DNA from: Halorubrum sp. 48-1-W
GTDB lineage: Archaea; Halobacteriota; Halobacteria; Halobacteriales; Haloferacaceae
Assembly (NCBI RefSeq): GCF_003287355.1
Contig: NZ_QMIM01000039.1
Coordinates: 1 to 40,606, forward strand
Direction of reading: 5' to 3'
DNA length: 40,606 bases
Shown here piece by piece: positions 1 through 6,988 of this stretch. The position numbers and the translations under genes are program-made. The stretch's first letter is position 1, and each line of letters begins with the position of its first letter. The notes below the pieces were generated by a model that was not told the origin of the DNA, searched no databases, and saw nothing but the letters and a program-made list of their open reading frames with translations.

Positions 1-2
1 GC

Positions 3-329
3 GCGCCCGCGGTCGCGGCCCCCGCGTCAGCCGTAGCCGTGTGGACCCTCGCCCGGCGCGTCGGCGACGTCGCGGGCTCGCTCGTCGCGCTCGCCTGCCT
101 GCTCGGCGTCGTGGTGGCGCTCGTCGTCGGGGCGGTGGGGCTCCGGGAGGCCGCGCCGGCGAACGTGGCCGCGCTCGGGTTCGTCTCCGGCGTGCTCGCG
201 TTCCTCGTCGGCCCGGTCGGGGACGCGGTCTCCGGGTCGCTGGCGCTCGTCGCCGCCGGGGCGGTCCTGCTCGCCGCGGGACTCGGCGCGGAGCGCGGTC
301 GGCGGGCGGTGCTCGCGCGGATCGGGTGA
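3..329 (+). CDS. Membrane protein, 5'-truncated by the window edge
   Basis: The frame is open from the first bases of the window to a TGA at 327-329, so the true start may lie upstream; a GTG at 39 would give a 96-residue version. The visible part is almost entirely hydrophobic, with about three membrane segments separated by short loops, and ends in an Arg-rich cytoplasmic tail. I recognise no family motif. It is tail-to-tail with the minus-strand GDT1-like gene, with only 28 nt between them. It could be the C-terminal part of a larger permease or a small orphan membrane protein; nothing visible separates these options. Confidence 0.5.
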   Translation, partial: APAVAAPASAVAVWTLARRVGDVAGSLVALACLLGVVVALVVGAVGLREAAPANVAALGFVSGVLAFLVGPVGDAVSGSLALVAAGAVLLAAGLGAERGRRAVLARIG

Positions 330-357
330 GCGGCCGACGGCGGAGACGGGAGCGACC

Positions 358-1059
358 TCACACTACGCCGGCGACCGCGTCGACGCCCGTCTCCCACAGC
401 GAGACGCCGAGGAGGACGCTCATGGCGAAGTCGAACGCGAAGAACAGGAACACCACTGCCCCGGCGAAGTGCGCCTTCCGGAGGTCGAACGCGTGCGAGA
501 AGCGGTGGAAGAAGTACGCGTTCGCGACGCTCACGGGGATGATGGCGAGCATCTCGCCGGTCCAGATGGCGGTCGGATACGCGGGGTACTGGGTCGCCAG
601 CGAGATGGTGATAAGCTGCGTCTTGTCGCCGAACTCGCCGAAGGCCATCATCGCGAAGATGGGGAGGAAGCCGCCGAACCGGTTCGGCACCCGCCAGCCG
701 ACGAGGGGGACCCGCACGTCGAGTTCGCCGCCGTCGGTCATCGGGTCGGTGCTCGCCTCCGGGTCCGCGGCGTCGGGAGCGGGAGCGCTCCGGAACAGTA
801 GGTACGCGAAGACCACGAACAACACCGCCGTCAGGGCGTCGAGGTAGATCCCCGGCAGGGTCGTGGTGATCGCCCGACCGAACCGGATCTCGAGGACGGT
901 CCAGCCGGCGAAGGCCGCCGCGGCCGCGCTCACGACGACGGCGGGGCGGTACCGCGTCGAGAGCCCGGCGATGAGCAGTTGGACCTTCTCGCCGGGGAGG
1001 ACCGCGAGCTGTGCGCCGGCGGCGATGAGGACGACGGTCAGCCACGTTGTCTCGGTCAT
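358..1059 (-). CDS. GDT1/TMEM165 (UPF0016) family cation transporter
   Basis: A 233-residue polytopic membrane protein made of two related halves joined by an acidic linker (about residues 92-115), as in the UPF0016/GDT1 family, whose members move Mn2+ or Ca2+. The second half has the signature Glu-Phe-Gly-Asp-Lys-Thr at 142-147, which in the family forms half of the cation site. The equivalent place in the first half reads Leu-Pro-Gly-Glu-Lys-Val (21-26), so the first signature is degenerate: the Glu-x-Gly-Asp pattern is lost. The start is the ATG at 1059. The family call is firm; the ion carried is inferred from relatives, and the altered first motif may change specificity. Confidence 0.85.
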   Translation of the reverse strand: MTETTWLTVVLIAAGAQLAVLPGEKVQLLIAGLSTRYRPAVVVSAAAAAFAGWTVLEIRFGRAITTTLPGIYLDALTAVLFVVFAYLLFRSAPAPDAADPEASTDPMTDGGELDVRVPLVGWRVPNRFGGFLPIFAMMAFGEFGDKTQLITISLATQYPAYPTAIWTGEMLAIIPVSVANAYFFHRFSHAFDLRKAHFAGAVVFLFFAFDFAMSVLLGVSLWETGVDAVAGVV

Positions 1060-1162
1060 ACGTTGCTCGGGGGAGCCGGACCGACCCGTTCCGCCCGGCG
1101 AACGCGATCGGCGAACCGACGCCGGGACGGGATGGACGCTCGGTCGACGGTCGAGATTAGAT

Positions 1163-1182
1163 ACAGCTAAACAAAAGATTTG
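1163..1182 (-). terminator. T-rich terminator candidate after the TPR/DUF424 operon
   Basis: On the minus strand, starting about 15 nt beyond the DUF424 stop, the sequence has interrupted T runs (AAATCTTTTGTTTAG). This is in an otherwise GC-rich setting and fits archaeal T-tract termination. It lies about 100 nt upstream of the next minus-strand gene, so it could instead contribute promoter-like AT content. Confidence 0.4.
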
Positions 1183-1197
1183 GTTCCGCGGATCCCC

Positions 1198-1497
1198 TCA
1201 CAACCAGAGCAGTTGGGCGTGTCGGGTTCCGTCGAACTCGAGGACGGCGTCCTCGTCGACGAGGCCGGCCTCGACCGCGACGCCGACCGCCTCCCGGCCG
1301 ACCAGGTTGCCCACCTGCGCGCGGTGGAGCGCGGCGACGACCGCCTCGGCGTCGGCCTCGACGGCGTCGTCGCCGCCGTAGAACTCCTCGCTCACCGTGA
1401 GGCTGGCGTGACCGTTGTCGTAGCTCTCGCCGAGGCAATCGGCGTCACAGACCGAGACGAGCGTTCCCTCGGGCGTCTCTCGCTCGCGGAGCAACAT
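1198..1497 (-). CDS. DUF424 family protein
   Basis: A 99-residue acidic soluble protein matching the archaeal DUF424 family over its whole length. It begins Met-Leu-Leu-Arg-Glu-Arg, has a Cys-Asp-Ala-Asp-Cys segment near residue 17, an Asn-Leu-Val-Gly-Arg-Glu-Ala segment in the second half, and ends in the haloarchaeal pattern Gly-Thr-Arg-His-Ala-Gln-Leu-Leu-Trp-Leu. The function of the family is unknown to me. Its ATG (1497) directly follows the TAG of the upstream TPR gene with no intervening base, so the two are almost certainly co-transcribed and probably translationally coupled. A T-rich stretch follows its stop. Confidence 0.85.
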   Translation of the reverse strand: MLLRERETPEGTLVSVCDADCLGESYDNGHASLTVSEEFYGGDDAVEADAEAVVAALHRAQVGNLVGREAVGVAVEAGLVDEDAVLEFDGTRHAQLLWL

Positions 1498-2388
1498 CTA
1501 AAAGCCCTCTGGACCCTCCCCCTGAAGCTCGCGTTCCGGTTCGGGGTCACTGCGACCGCCGGGACCGTCCCCGTTGCCGCCACGGCCGCCGGGACCGTCC
1601 CGTCCGCCGGGACCGCCCCGTCCTCCCGGGCCGGGTGCGCGGCCGGTCCGTTCCTCGAGCAACTCCTCTTCGGCCTCGCGACGGATCTCCTCGGCGCGGT
1701 CGGCGACCTCCTCGGCCTGCTCGTGTTCGCCCGCTTCCTCCAGCGCGCGAGCCTTCTCCTCCAACACGCCGGCGTCGCGGTAGCCGAGGCGGATCGCGTT
1801 GTCGAAGCAGTTGACCGCGTCCTCGTGGAGGCCGCGCTCGACGAGCATGAACCCGCGGTTGTACCACGCCTGGGCGAACCGCGGGTCGATCTCGACGGCG
1901 CGTTCGGCGTGTTCGAGCGCCTCCTCGCTGCGGCCGAACTCCCAGAGCGCGTACGCGAGGTTCGTCTCGGCGGTCGCGGCGTGCTCGGAGTCGTCGTCGA
2001 TGCGCAACGCCTCCTCGTAGGCGCCGATCGCCTCGTCGAACTCCTCGAGCTCCGCGTGGGCCGCGCCCTTGTTCACCCACGCCTCCTGTGCCTCCAGCGA
2101 GTCCTCCTCGGCGAACCGGGCGGCGCGCTCGAACGTCTCGGTCGCCTCCTCGAACCGGTTGATCGCCATGTAGGAGAGCCCGACGTCTATCAGCCGATCG
2201 ACGTCGACGGCGTCGCTCTCGACGTTCCGGCGGTCGAGCACGTCGGTGAGCACCCGGGAGTCGACCGGGTCGACCGTGGTCGGGTCGGCGTCGAGCTCCT
2301 CGGGGTCGAGGGTGAACTCCTCGTAGTCGGCGTCGACGCCCTGGCCCGCGGAGAACTCGTGGCGGTCCGCGTCGCGCTCGTCGGTCAT
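1498..2388 (-). CDS. TPR-repeat protein with a Gly/Arg-rich C-terminal tail
   Basis: A predicted cytosolic protein of 296 residues from the ATG at 2388; an ATG 21 nt upstream is possible but less like relatives. After an acidic N-terminal region of about 80 residues come roughly five tetratricopeptide repeats, visible as recurring A-W-Y-N-x-G and A-x-x-x-A-x-x-I-D/E-P patterns, which normally form a protein-binding solenoid. A coiled-coil-like Glu/Ala/Arg region follows. The last 50 or so residues contain repeated Gly-Pro-Gly-Gly-Arg and Gly-Arg-Gly-Gly units resembling an RGG box, a feature often tied to RNA or nucleic-acid contact. It is directly abutted by the DUF424 gene. The TPR call is firm; any RNA role is inference. 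Confidence 0.85.
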   Translation of the reverse strand: MTDERDADRHEFSAGQGVDADYEEFTLDPEELDADPTTVDPVDSRVLTDVLDRRNVESDAVDVDRLIDVGLSYMAINRFEEATETFERAARFAEEDSLEAQEAWVNKGAAHAELEEFDEAIGAYEEALRIDDDSEHAATAETNLAYALWEFGRSEEALEHAERAVEIDPRFAQAWYNRGFMLVERGLHEDAVNCFDNAIRLGYRDAGVLEEKARALEEAGEHEQAEEVADRAEEIRREAEEELLEERTGRAPGPGGRGGPGGRDGPGGRGGNGDGPGGRSDPEPERELQGEGPEGF

Positions 2389-2472
2389 ATACCGGGATCT
2401 GTCGGTCACGGCGGGTAAGCGTTACGTCGGCGGGACGGACGAAGCACGTGGAAAGGTACCACGAGGCAGACT

Positions 2473-2486
2473 AAAACGGCCGTTTT
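2473..2486. promoter_or_regulatory. Perfect 14-bp palindrome upstream of sppA (candidate operator)
   Basis: AAAACGGCCGTTTT is an exact inverted repeat about 14 nt upstream of the sppA TATA-like box, in the spacer between the divergent TPR and SppA genes. The position would suit a regulator acting on the sppA promoter. No cognate factor is known. Confidence 0.4.
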
Positions 2487-2499
2487 GCCCATCCGGAGC

Positions 2500-2509
2500 G
2501 TTATGTTAT
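2500..2509 (+). promoter_or_regulatory. TATA-like box for sppA
   Basis: GTTATGTTAT ends 24 nt before the sppA ATG at 2534, the spacing expected for a leaderless or near-leaderless archaeal transcript. Confidence 0.5.
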
Positions 2510-2533
2510 CCACCCGAATCGATCCACCCGCTA

Positions 2534-3544
2534 ATGTCAACCGACAAGCTCTCCACGGCCATCACGCCGCGACGACAGGTCGCGGCCGTCGTGTTGGCCG
2601 CCGCGGTGCTCGGGGTGGTGGTCGCGCCGAGCGTGTACGCGGCGACCAACGAGACGACCGACACGGTGGCGGTGGTCGAGATCGACGGGCCCGTGAACAC
2701 GGCCCTCGCCGACGACGTCGAAAGCGAACTCGCATCGATACGCGGCAACGACTCCGTCGGGGCCGTCGTCCTGAAGATCGACACGCCCGGCGGCGCGCCC
2801 GTCGCGTCCGAACGCATGTACAAGGCGGTCCAGCGCACGAGCCAGCAGATGCCGGTGATCGCGAGCGTCCAGTCGATGAGCGCCTCCGGCGGCTACTACG
2901 CGATGGCCCCCGCCGACGACATCTACGTGCTACCGACCTCGCAGGTCGGGAGTATCGGGCTGAACGCCCCCAGCCCAGGGACGAGTCCACCCGTCTCGGG
3001 ACCGAGCGGCCCGGACAAGGCCGGTGGGAACGAGATACAGGGGTGGGCCGAACAGCAGACGCTCGCCGACACGTTCGTCGACGCGATGATGGCCGAACGC
3101 GGCGACGAGTTCGAGATGCCCCGCGAGGAGGTCGCACAGGCGGACGTCTACCTCGGCACCGAGGCCGTTCGGAACGGCTTCGCCGACGAGATCGGCTCGC
3201 TCAACGAGGCGGTCCACGAGGCCGCGACCCGTGCCGATCTCGGTGACTATCGGGTCGACACCCGCGAGACCGGCCCGGAGCGTGGGTTCCCGATCCTGCT
3301 CCGGACCGACGCGCAGGTCGTCGCGGTGTACGCCAACGACCCGGGCTACGGCGACGTCGAGCCGATGCCCTCCACGTACGTCCACGTCGATGCGGTCCCG
3401 CACGTCGACACGGTAGAGCGGTTCTCCGGGAGCGATCTCGAGGCCGGTGAATCGACCGCCGACGGGAGCGGAACCGGTCCCGCAGGCAACGACACGGCAA
3501 CGGGGGACACCGCGGGCTCCCTGAACGGGGGTGTCTCGGCGTGA
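2534..3544 (+). CDS. sppA: Signal peptide peptidase SppA-type S49 serine protease
   Basis: A 336-residue protein with an N-terminal signal anchor (about 16-37) followed by one S49 domain. The core pattern Ser-Met-Ser-Ala-Ser-Gly-Gly-Tyr-Tyr places the nucleophile at Ser118. Lys162, in Gly-Pro-Asp-Lys, is a plausible general base, at a distance like that of the Ser-Lys dyad of bacterial SppA. Family members cleave leftover signal peptides within or beside the membrane. The single-domain length fits archaeal and Bacillus SppA rather than the double-domain E. coli form. The C-terminus carries an extra Ser/Thr/Gly/Asp-rich tail. The stop overlaps the next gene's GTG start by 4 nt (GTGA), so the two are probably coupled. 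Confidence 0.9.
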   Translation: MSTDKLSTAITPRRQVAAVVLAAAVLGVVVAPSVYAATNETTDTVAVVEIDGPVNTALADDVESELASIRGNDSVGAVVLKIDTPGGAPVASERMYKAVQRTSQQMPVIASVQSMSASGGYYAMAPADDIYVLPTSQVGSIGLNAPSPGTSPPVSGPSGPDKAGGNEIQGWAEQQTLADTFVDAMMAERGDEFEMPREEVAQADVYLGTEAVRNGFADEIGSLNEAVHEAATRADLGDYRVDTRETGPERGFPILLRTDAQVVAVYANDPGYGDVEPMPSTYVHVDAVPHVDTVERFSGSDLEAGESTADGSGTGPAGNDTATGDTAGSLNGGVSA

Positions 3545-4617
3545 ACCGGATCGCCGTCCTCGCAGCCGCGTTCCTCGTGACGTTCGCGACGATCGCCGGC
3601 AGCGCGGCGATCGCCGGCTACGCGACCGCCGACAGCACAGCCCCCGCACCGGAGATCGAGAACGAGCACTACCAGTCGGCGGATCTAATACACGAGGACG
3701 ACCCGGGCGAGGCGAACGTGACGATGGAAAGCGACGCGGACCAGCAGACGGTCGTCATCGACCCCGGCGTGGAGCCGACCGGCGGCCTCCCGGCCGGCCC
3801 GCTGGGACTCATCGGGTTCGGCGGCCCCGACGTCACGGACCGCGACGTTCGGCCGCTGGCGAACGCCCTCATCGAGAACGGTCACGACGTCAGGGTCTAC
3901 ACGCCCGACCCGAACGGGCAGCAACGTCCGACCCGAACGGGCGAGGACGGCCCCACCCAGCTCGGCGAGGACCTCGCCGAGGCCGACGCGTTCGTCACGT
4001 TCCGGACCGACTACGACGAGGACCAGCTCTCGGAGATAGAGACGTTCGCGGAGGAGGACGGCCGGGTCCTGCTGGCGACCGAGCCCGACGCCACGTTCGA
4101 GGAGCCCGGGGCGGCGGCGCTCGATGCCACCCTCGGGACCACCACCGAGCCGGGGTACGTGTACAACATGGACGAGAACGACCTGAACTACCAGCGGGTG
4201 TACGCGGAGCCGACCGGCGACTCCGCGCTGACCGAAGGGGTCGACCGCGCGATGTTCTCGACGGCGACCCCCGTCGGGACGGTCGCCGAGGACGGCGACG
4301 AGTTCCGCCCGATCGACGGCAGCGAGCTGTCGACGACGCGGTCGGCGACCGACGCGCCCCTCCTGGTCCGTGACGGTGGCGTCGTCGCGGTGGGCGACGG
4401 CGACTTCCTCTCGCCGGAGAACGCCCAGCGCGCCGACAACGACGTCCTGATCGGCAACCTGGCGGACTTCCTCGTGGAGAACGACCGCGACCCGGAGACG
4501 CAGCCGCCCGAGACGCCACCCGAGGAGCCCACCGAGCCGACCCAGCCGCCGACGGAGCCGAACGAACCGCCGACGGAGCCGACGGAGCCGGACGAACCGA
4601 CAAACGAGACGGCCTGA
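3541..4617 (+). CDS. Exported DUF4350-like protein with Pro/Thr/Glu-rich tail
   Basis: A 358-residue protein starting at a GTG that overlaps the sppA stop. Residues 1-28 look like a secretion signal with no lipobox. The middle (about 60-315) has an alternating alpha/beta pattern: a short segment ending in Gly-His-Asp-Val-Arg-Val-Tyr, a Glu-Ala-Asp-Ala-Phe-Val-Thr-Phe strand, Gly-Arg-Val-Leu-Leu-Ala, and Val-Ala-Val-Gly-Asp-Gly-Asp-Phe. This resembles the glutamine-amidotransferase-like fold of DUF4350-type proteins, without catalytic residues I can identify. The last 40 residues repeat Pro-Pro-Thr-Glu-Pro units, probably a wall-exposed spacer. No C-terminal sorting signal is seen. It probably works with the upstream protease, but the function is unknown. 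Confidence 0.7.
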   Translation: MNRIAVLAAAFLVTFATIAGSAAIAGYATADSTAPAPEIENEHYQSADLIHEDDPGEANVTMESDADQQTVVIDPGVEPTGGLPAGPLGLIGFGGPDVTDRDVRPLANALIENGHDVRVYTPDPNGQQRPTRTGEDGPTQLGEDLAEADAFVTFRTDYDEDQLSEIETFAEEDGRVLLATEPDATFEEPGAAALDATLGTTTEPGYVYNMDENDLNYQRVYAEPTGDSALTEGVDRAMFSTATPVGTVAEDGDEFRPIDGSELSTTRSATDAPLLVRDGGVVAVGDGDFLSPENAQRADNDVLIGNLADFLVENDRDPETQPPETPPEEPTEPTQPPTEPNEPPTEPTEPDEPTNETA

Positions 4618-4653
4618 CGAACGGGACGACCTGACGGACGGGACGGCCCTCGG
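4604..4653 (+). repeat. Imperfect 17-nt tandem repeat (x3) across a stop codon
   Basis: Units at 4604-4620, 4621-4637 and 4638-4653 follow the pattern ACGRGACGRCCTGACGR. The first contains the stop codon of the DUF4350-like gene; the second carries a duplicated CCTGA outside the gene. Confidence 0.6.
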
Positions 4654-4774
4654 GAGTCGCGGCCGTGTCGCTCTCCTGATCGGCGGCGACTCGGAGACCC
4701 TGACCCGAGGGTGACCCGACGACGACGGCCGGCGAAACGTATGACTGCTCGGCGACCGAACCGTACGGGTATCC

Positions 4775-5359
4775 ATGTCGTCGTCTCCGTCCTCGGTTCG
4801 AGCGTTCTTCGCCGTCGAGTTACCCGACGACCTCGCGGAGCCGATCGCCGACGTCCAGTCGTCCCTCGAGGGGGCGGCGGGGATCCGGCCCACCGACCCG
4901 ACGCAAGCGCACCTCACCCTGAAGTTCCTCGGCGACGTCGCCGCCCCGGACCTCGACGACGTACGCACTGCGGGCGAGCGCGCGGTCGACCGCGCCGGCG
5001 TCGCCCCCTTCGACTGCGCGCTCGAGGGGCTCGGCGTCTTCCCGTCGCTCGAGTACGTCTCGGTCGTCTGGGTCGGGGTCGACGACGGGACGGCCGAGCT
5101 GACGCGGCTCCACGAGGCGCTGGAGGCGGAGACGACCGCGCTCGGGTTCGACCCCGAGGACCACGCGTTCACCCCGCACGTCACCGTCGCGCGGATGGAC
5201 GACGGGCGGGGGAAAGAGCTGGTTCGGCGGGTCGTGAGCGAGGAACGCCCCGAACTCGGGAGGTTCACCGTCGAGGAGGTCGCCCTGATCGAGTCGACGC
5301 TGACCGACGAGGGGCCGATCTACGAGCCGATCGGGCGGTTCGCGCTGGACGACGGCTGA
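4775..5359 (+). CDS. thpR: RNA 2',3'-cyclic phosphodiesterase
   Basis: A 194-residue soluble enzyme of the 2H phosphoesterase (LigT/ThpR) family, which opens 2',3'-cyclic phosphate ends of RNA and is implicated in tRNA end processing. Both signature His-x-Thr motifs are present: His46-Leu-Thr48 in the context HLTLKFLGDV, and His135-Val-Thr137 in FTPHVTVAR. The N-terminus RAFFAVELPDDL and the overall length match archaeal ThpR. The start is the ATG at 4775; no clear TATA box was seen. It is convergent with the DUF21/CBS gene, with a 15-nt gap. I see no anomalies. Confidence 0.95.
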   Translation: MSSSPSSVRAFFAVELPDDLAEPIADVQSSLEGAAGIRPTDPTQAHLTLKFLGDVAAPDLDDVRTAGERAVDRAGVAPFDCALEGLGVFPSLEYVSVVWVGVDDGTAELTRLHEALEAETTALGFDPEDHAFTPHVTVARMDDGRGKELVRRVVSEERPELGRFTVEEVALIESTLTDEGPIYEPIGRFALDDG

Positions 5360-5374
5360 TCCGCTGGCGGCGGG

Positions 5375-6700
5375 TCAGGCGTGATCGTCACGGTCGTCCG
5401 TCGCCGGGGGCCCGGCCTCGGCCGTCGCGTCGCCGCCGGGTGCGCTGTCGGGCCCGACGGGCGGATACTCGATCCGGACCCGCGTGACCCGCGTCGGGGT
5501 CGCGCCGGTGACGACGAGCGTGACGTCGCCGACCACGACGCGGTCGCCCTCCTCGGGAAGCCGGCCGACGCGTTCCGTGATCAGCCCGGCGACGGTCTGG
5601 AACCCGGCGTCGGTCGGGAGGTCGAGCCGGAGCACCTCGTTGAGGTACGCGACGGTGGTCCAGCCGCGCGCGACCGTGACGCCCGGCTCGATGACGTCGA
5701 CGTGGTCGGTCTCGCGGCGTCCGACGAGTTCGCCGACCACCTCCTCGACGACGTCCTCCAGGGTCGCGAGCCCGACGACTGCGCCGAACTCGTCGACGAC
5801 GATGACCATGCGCGCCCCCGTCTCGCGCATCTCGGCGAACAGCTCGTCGACCGGCTTCGTCTCGGGGACGAACGTCGGCTGTACGAGGACGCTCGCGAGG
5901 TCCTCGCCCGTCTCGTCGGCGCGGATCGCGTCGCGAACGTCCACTATCCCCACCACGTCGTCGCGGTTCTCGCCGTAGACGGGCAGCCGCGTGAGGTGTT
6001 CCACTGCGGCCGTCGAGACGACCTCGCGCGGCGTCGTCGTGTCAGGGACCGCGACCATGTCCGTGCGGGGGATCATCACCGCGGTGACGCGGGTGGCTCC
6101 GAGGTCGAGGACGCCGCGGATCATCGCGCCCTCGTCGGCGTCGAGCGCGCCCGTCTCCTCGCCGGAGAGCACGAGCGTCTGGATCTCCTCGCGGCTCAGG
6201 TACGACTCGATGGCGGTGTCGCCGCCGACGACCCGGGTGACGACCCCGCTCGCAGTCTCGAAGACGTAGAGGACCGGCCTGAGGAGCCGCTGGACCGCGA
6301 CGACCGGCCGGGCGACCCGGAGCGCGTGTCGCTCCGCGTTCGCGACCGCGTACGACTTCGGCGCGATCTCGCCGAAGACGATGACGAAAAAGGAGGTGAA
6401 GACGGTCGACCCCGTCGCAGCCTGGCCCGCCGGGAGGTACTGGACGAGCACCGCGGTCGCGACGGAGGCGGCCGCGATGTTCGCGACGTTGTTGCTCACG
6501 AGCGCGGTGACGAGGAACCGGTGCGGGTTCTCCCGGAGCGACGAGAGCGCCGCGCTCCCGGGGACCGCGTCGGCGACGAGCGCGTCGACGCGGTGTTTCG
6601 CGACCGAGAACACGGCGAGTTCCGAACTCGAGAAGAAGGCGCTGATCCCGGTCAGTGCGAGGATCGCTCCAATCCCGAGAAACGAGAGCGTGAGGTCCAT
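5375..6700 (-). CDS. CNNM/CorC-type membrane protein (DUF21-CBS-CorC_HlyC)
   Basis: A 441-residue protein from the ATG at 6700 (Met-Asp-Leu-Thr-Leu-Ser-Phe); the frame runs 165 nt further upstream but that part covers repeats and is not protein-like. Order: DUF21 membrane domain with about three to four helices (1-170, with Ser-Ser-Ser-Glu-Leu-Ala early and Phe-Gly-Glu-Ile-Ala-Pro-Lys later), a CBS pair (about 190-320, with Met-Ile-Pro-Arg-Thr-Asp at its start), and a C-terminal CorC_HlyC domain (about 340-420). Relatives are linked to Mg2+/Co2+ efflux; the old name hemolysin is misleading. A triple 16-nt repeat lies 22 nt upstream of its start. Confidence 0.92.
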   Translation of the reverse strand: MDLTLSFLGIGAILALTGISAFFSSSELAVFSVAKHRVDALVADAVPGSAALSSLRENPHRFLVTALVSNNVANIAAASVATAVLVQYLPAGQAATGSTVFTSFFVIVFGEIAPKSYAVANAERHALRVARPVVAVQRLLRPVLYVFETASGVVTRVVGGDTAIESYLSREEIQTLVLSGEETGALDADEGAMIRGVLDLGATRVTAVMIPRTDMVAVPDTTTPREVVSTAAVEHLTRLPVYGENRDDVVGIVDVRDAIRADETGEDLASVLVQPTFVPETKPVDELFAEMRETGARMVIVVDEFGAVVGLATLEDVVEEVVGELVGRRETDHVDVIEPGVTVARGWTTVAYLNEVLRLDLPTDAGFQTVAGLITERVGRLPEEGDRVVVGDVTLVVTGATPTRVTRVRIEYPPVGPDSAPGGDATAEAGPPATDDRDDHA

Positions 6701-6722
6701 ACGCCCACATGCGCGTCGACCC

Positions 6723-6770
6723 GAAAGGGTGTATCGGCGAAAGAGTGTATCGGCGAAAGGGTGTATCGGC
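6723..6770 (-). repeat. 16-nt tandem repeat x3 in the promoter region of the CNNM-type gene
   Basis: Units at 6723-6738, 6739-6754 and 6755-6770 read GAAAGRGTGTATCGGC; the middle unit differs by one base. On the minus strand each unit gives GATACACYCTTTC, spanning about 23 to 70 nt upstream of the CNNM-type start codon, exactly where its promoter should be. Confidence 0.9.
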
Positions 6771-6954
6771 GTCGCCCCGATCGTCGGCACGGGTCGGTAC
6801 TCCACCGACCGAACGAGGCCACGACCGCCGGTTCGCGACGATACGCATGAACGAGCAGTTTCCACCCGAAACGGAGGGGGTTGGTGACCACGATCTCGGA
6901 TCGGAAACAGCAGCTAGGCGGTGTTTTTGGACCGGAAAAACGGAGCGATGAAGA

Positions 6955-6965
6955 AAGCGTTAACA
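6955..6965 (+). promoter_or_regulatory. TATA-like box for serA
   Basis: GTTAAC (6959-6964), preceded by a purine-rich GAAAGC, lies 24 nt before the serA ATG. This fits a leaderless transcript and supports the start at 6989 over longer versions. Confidence 0.5.
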
Positions 6966-6988
6966 CCGCGCCGGGGGTCGATACGGAC

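Larger units (their letters stand above)
6701..6988. other. 288-nt divergent spacer between the CNNM-type gene and serA
   Basis: It contains the 16-nt triple repeat (6723-6770) close to the CNNM-type start, a stretch with scattered A/T runs around 6890-6960, and the serA TATA-like box. No gene-like ORF or RNA gene is seen in it. Confidence 0.6.
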
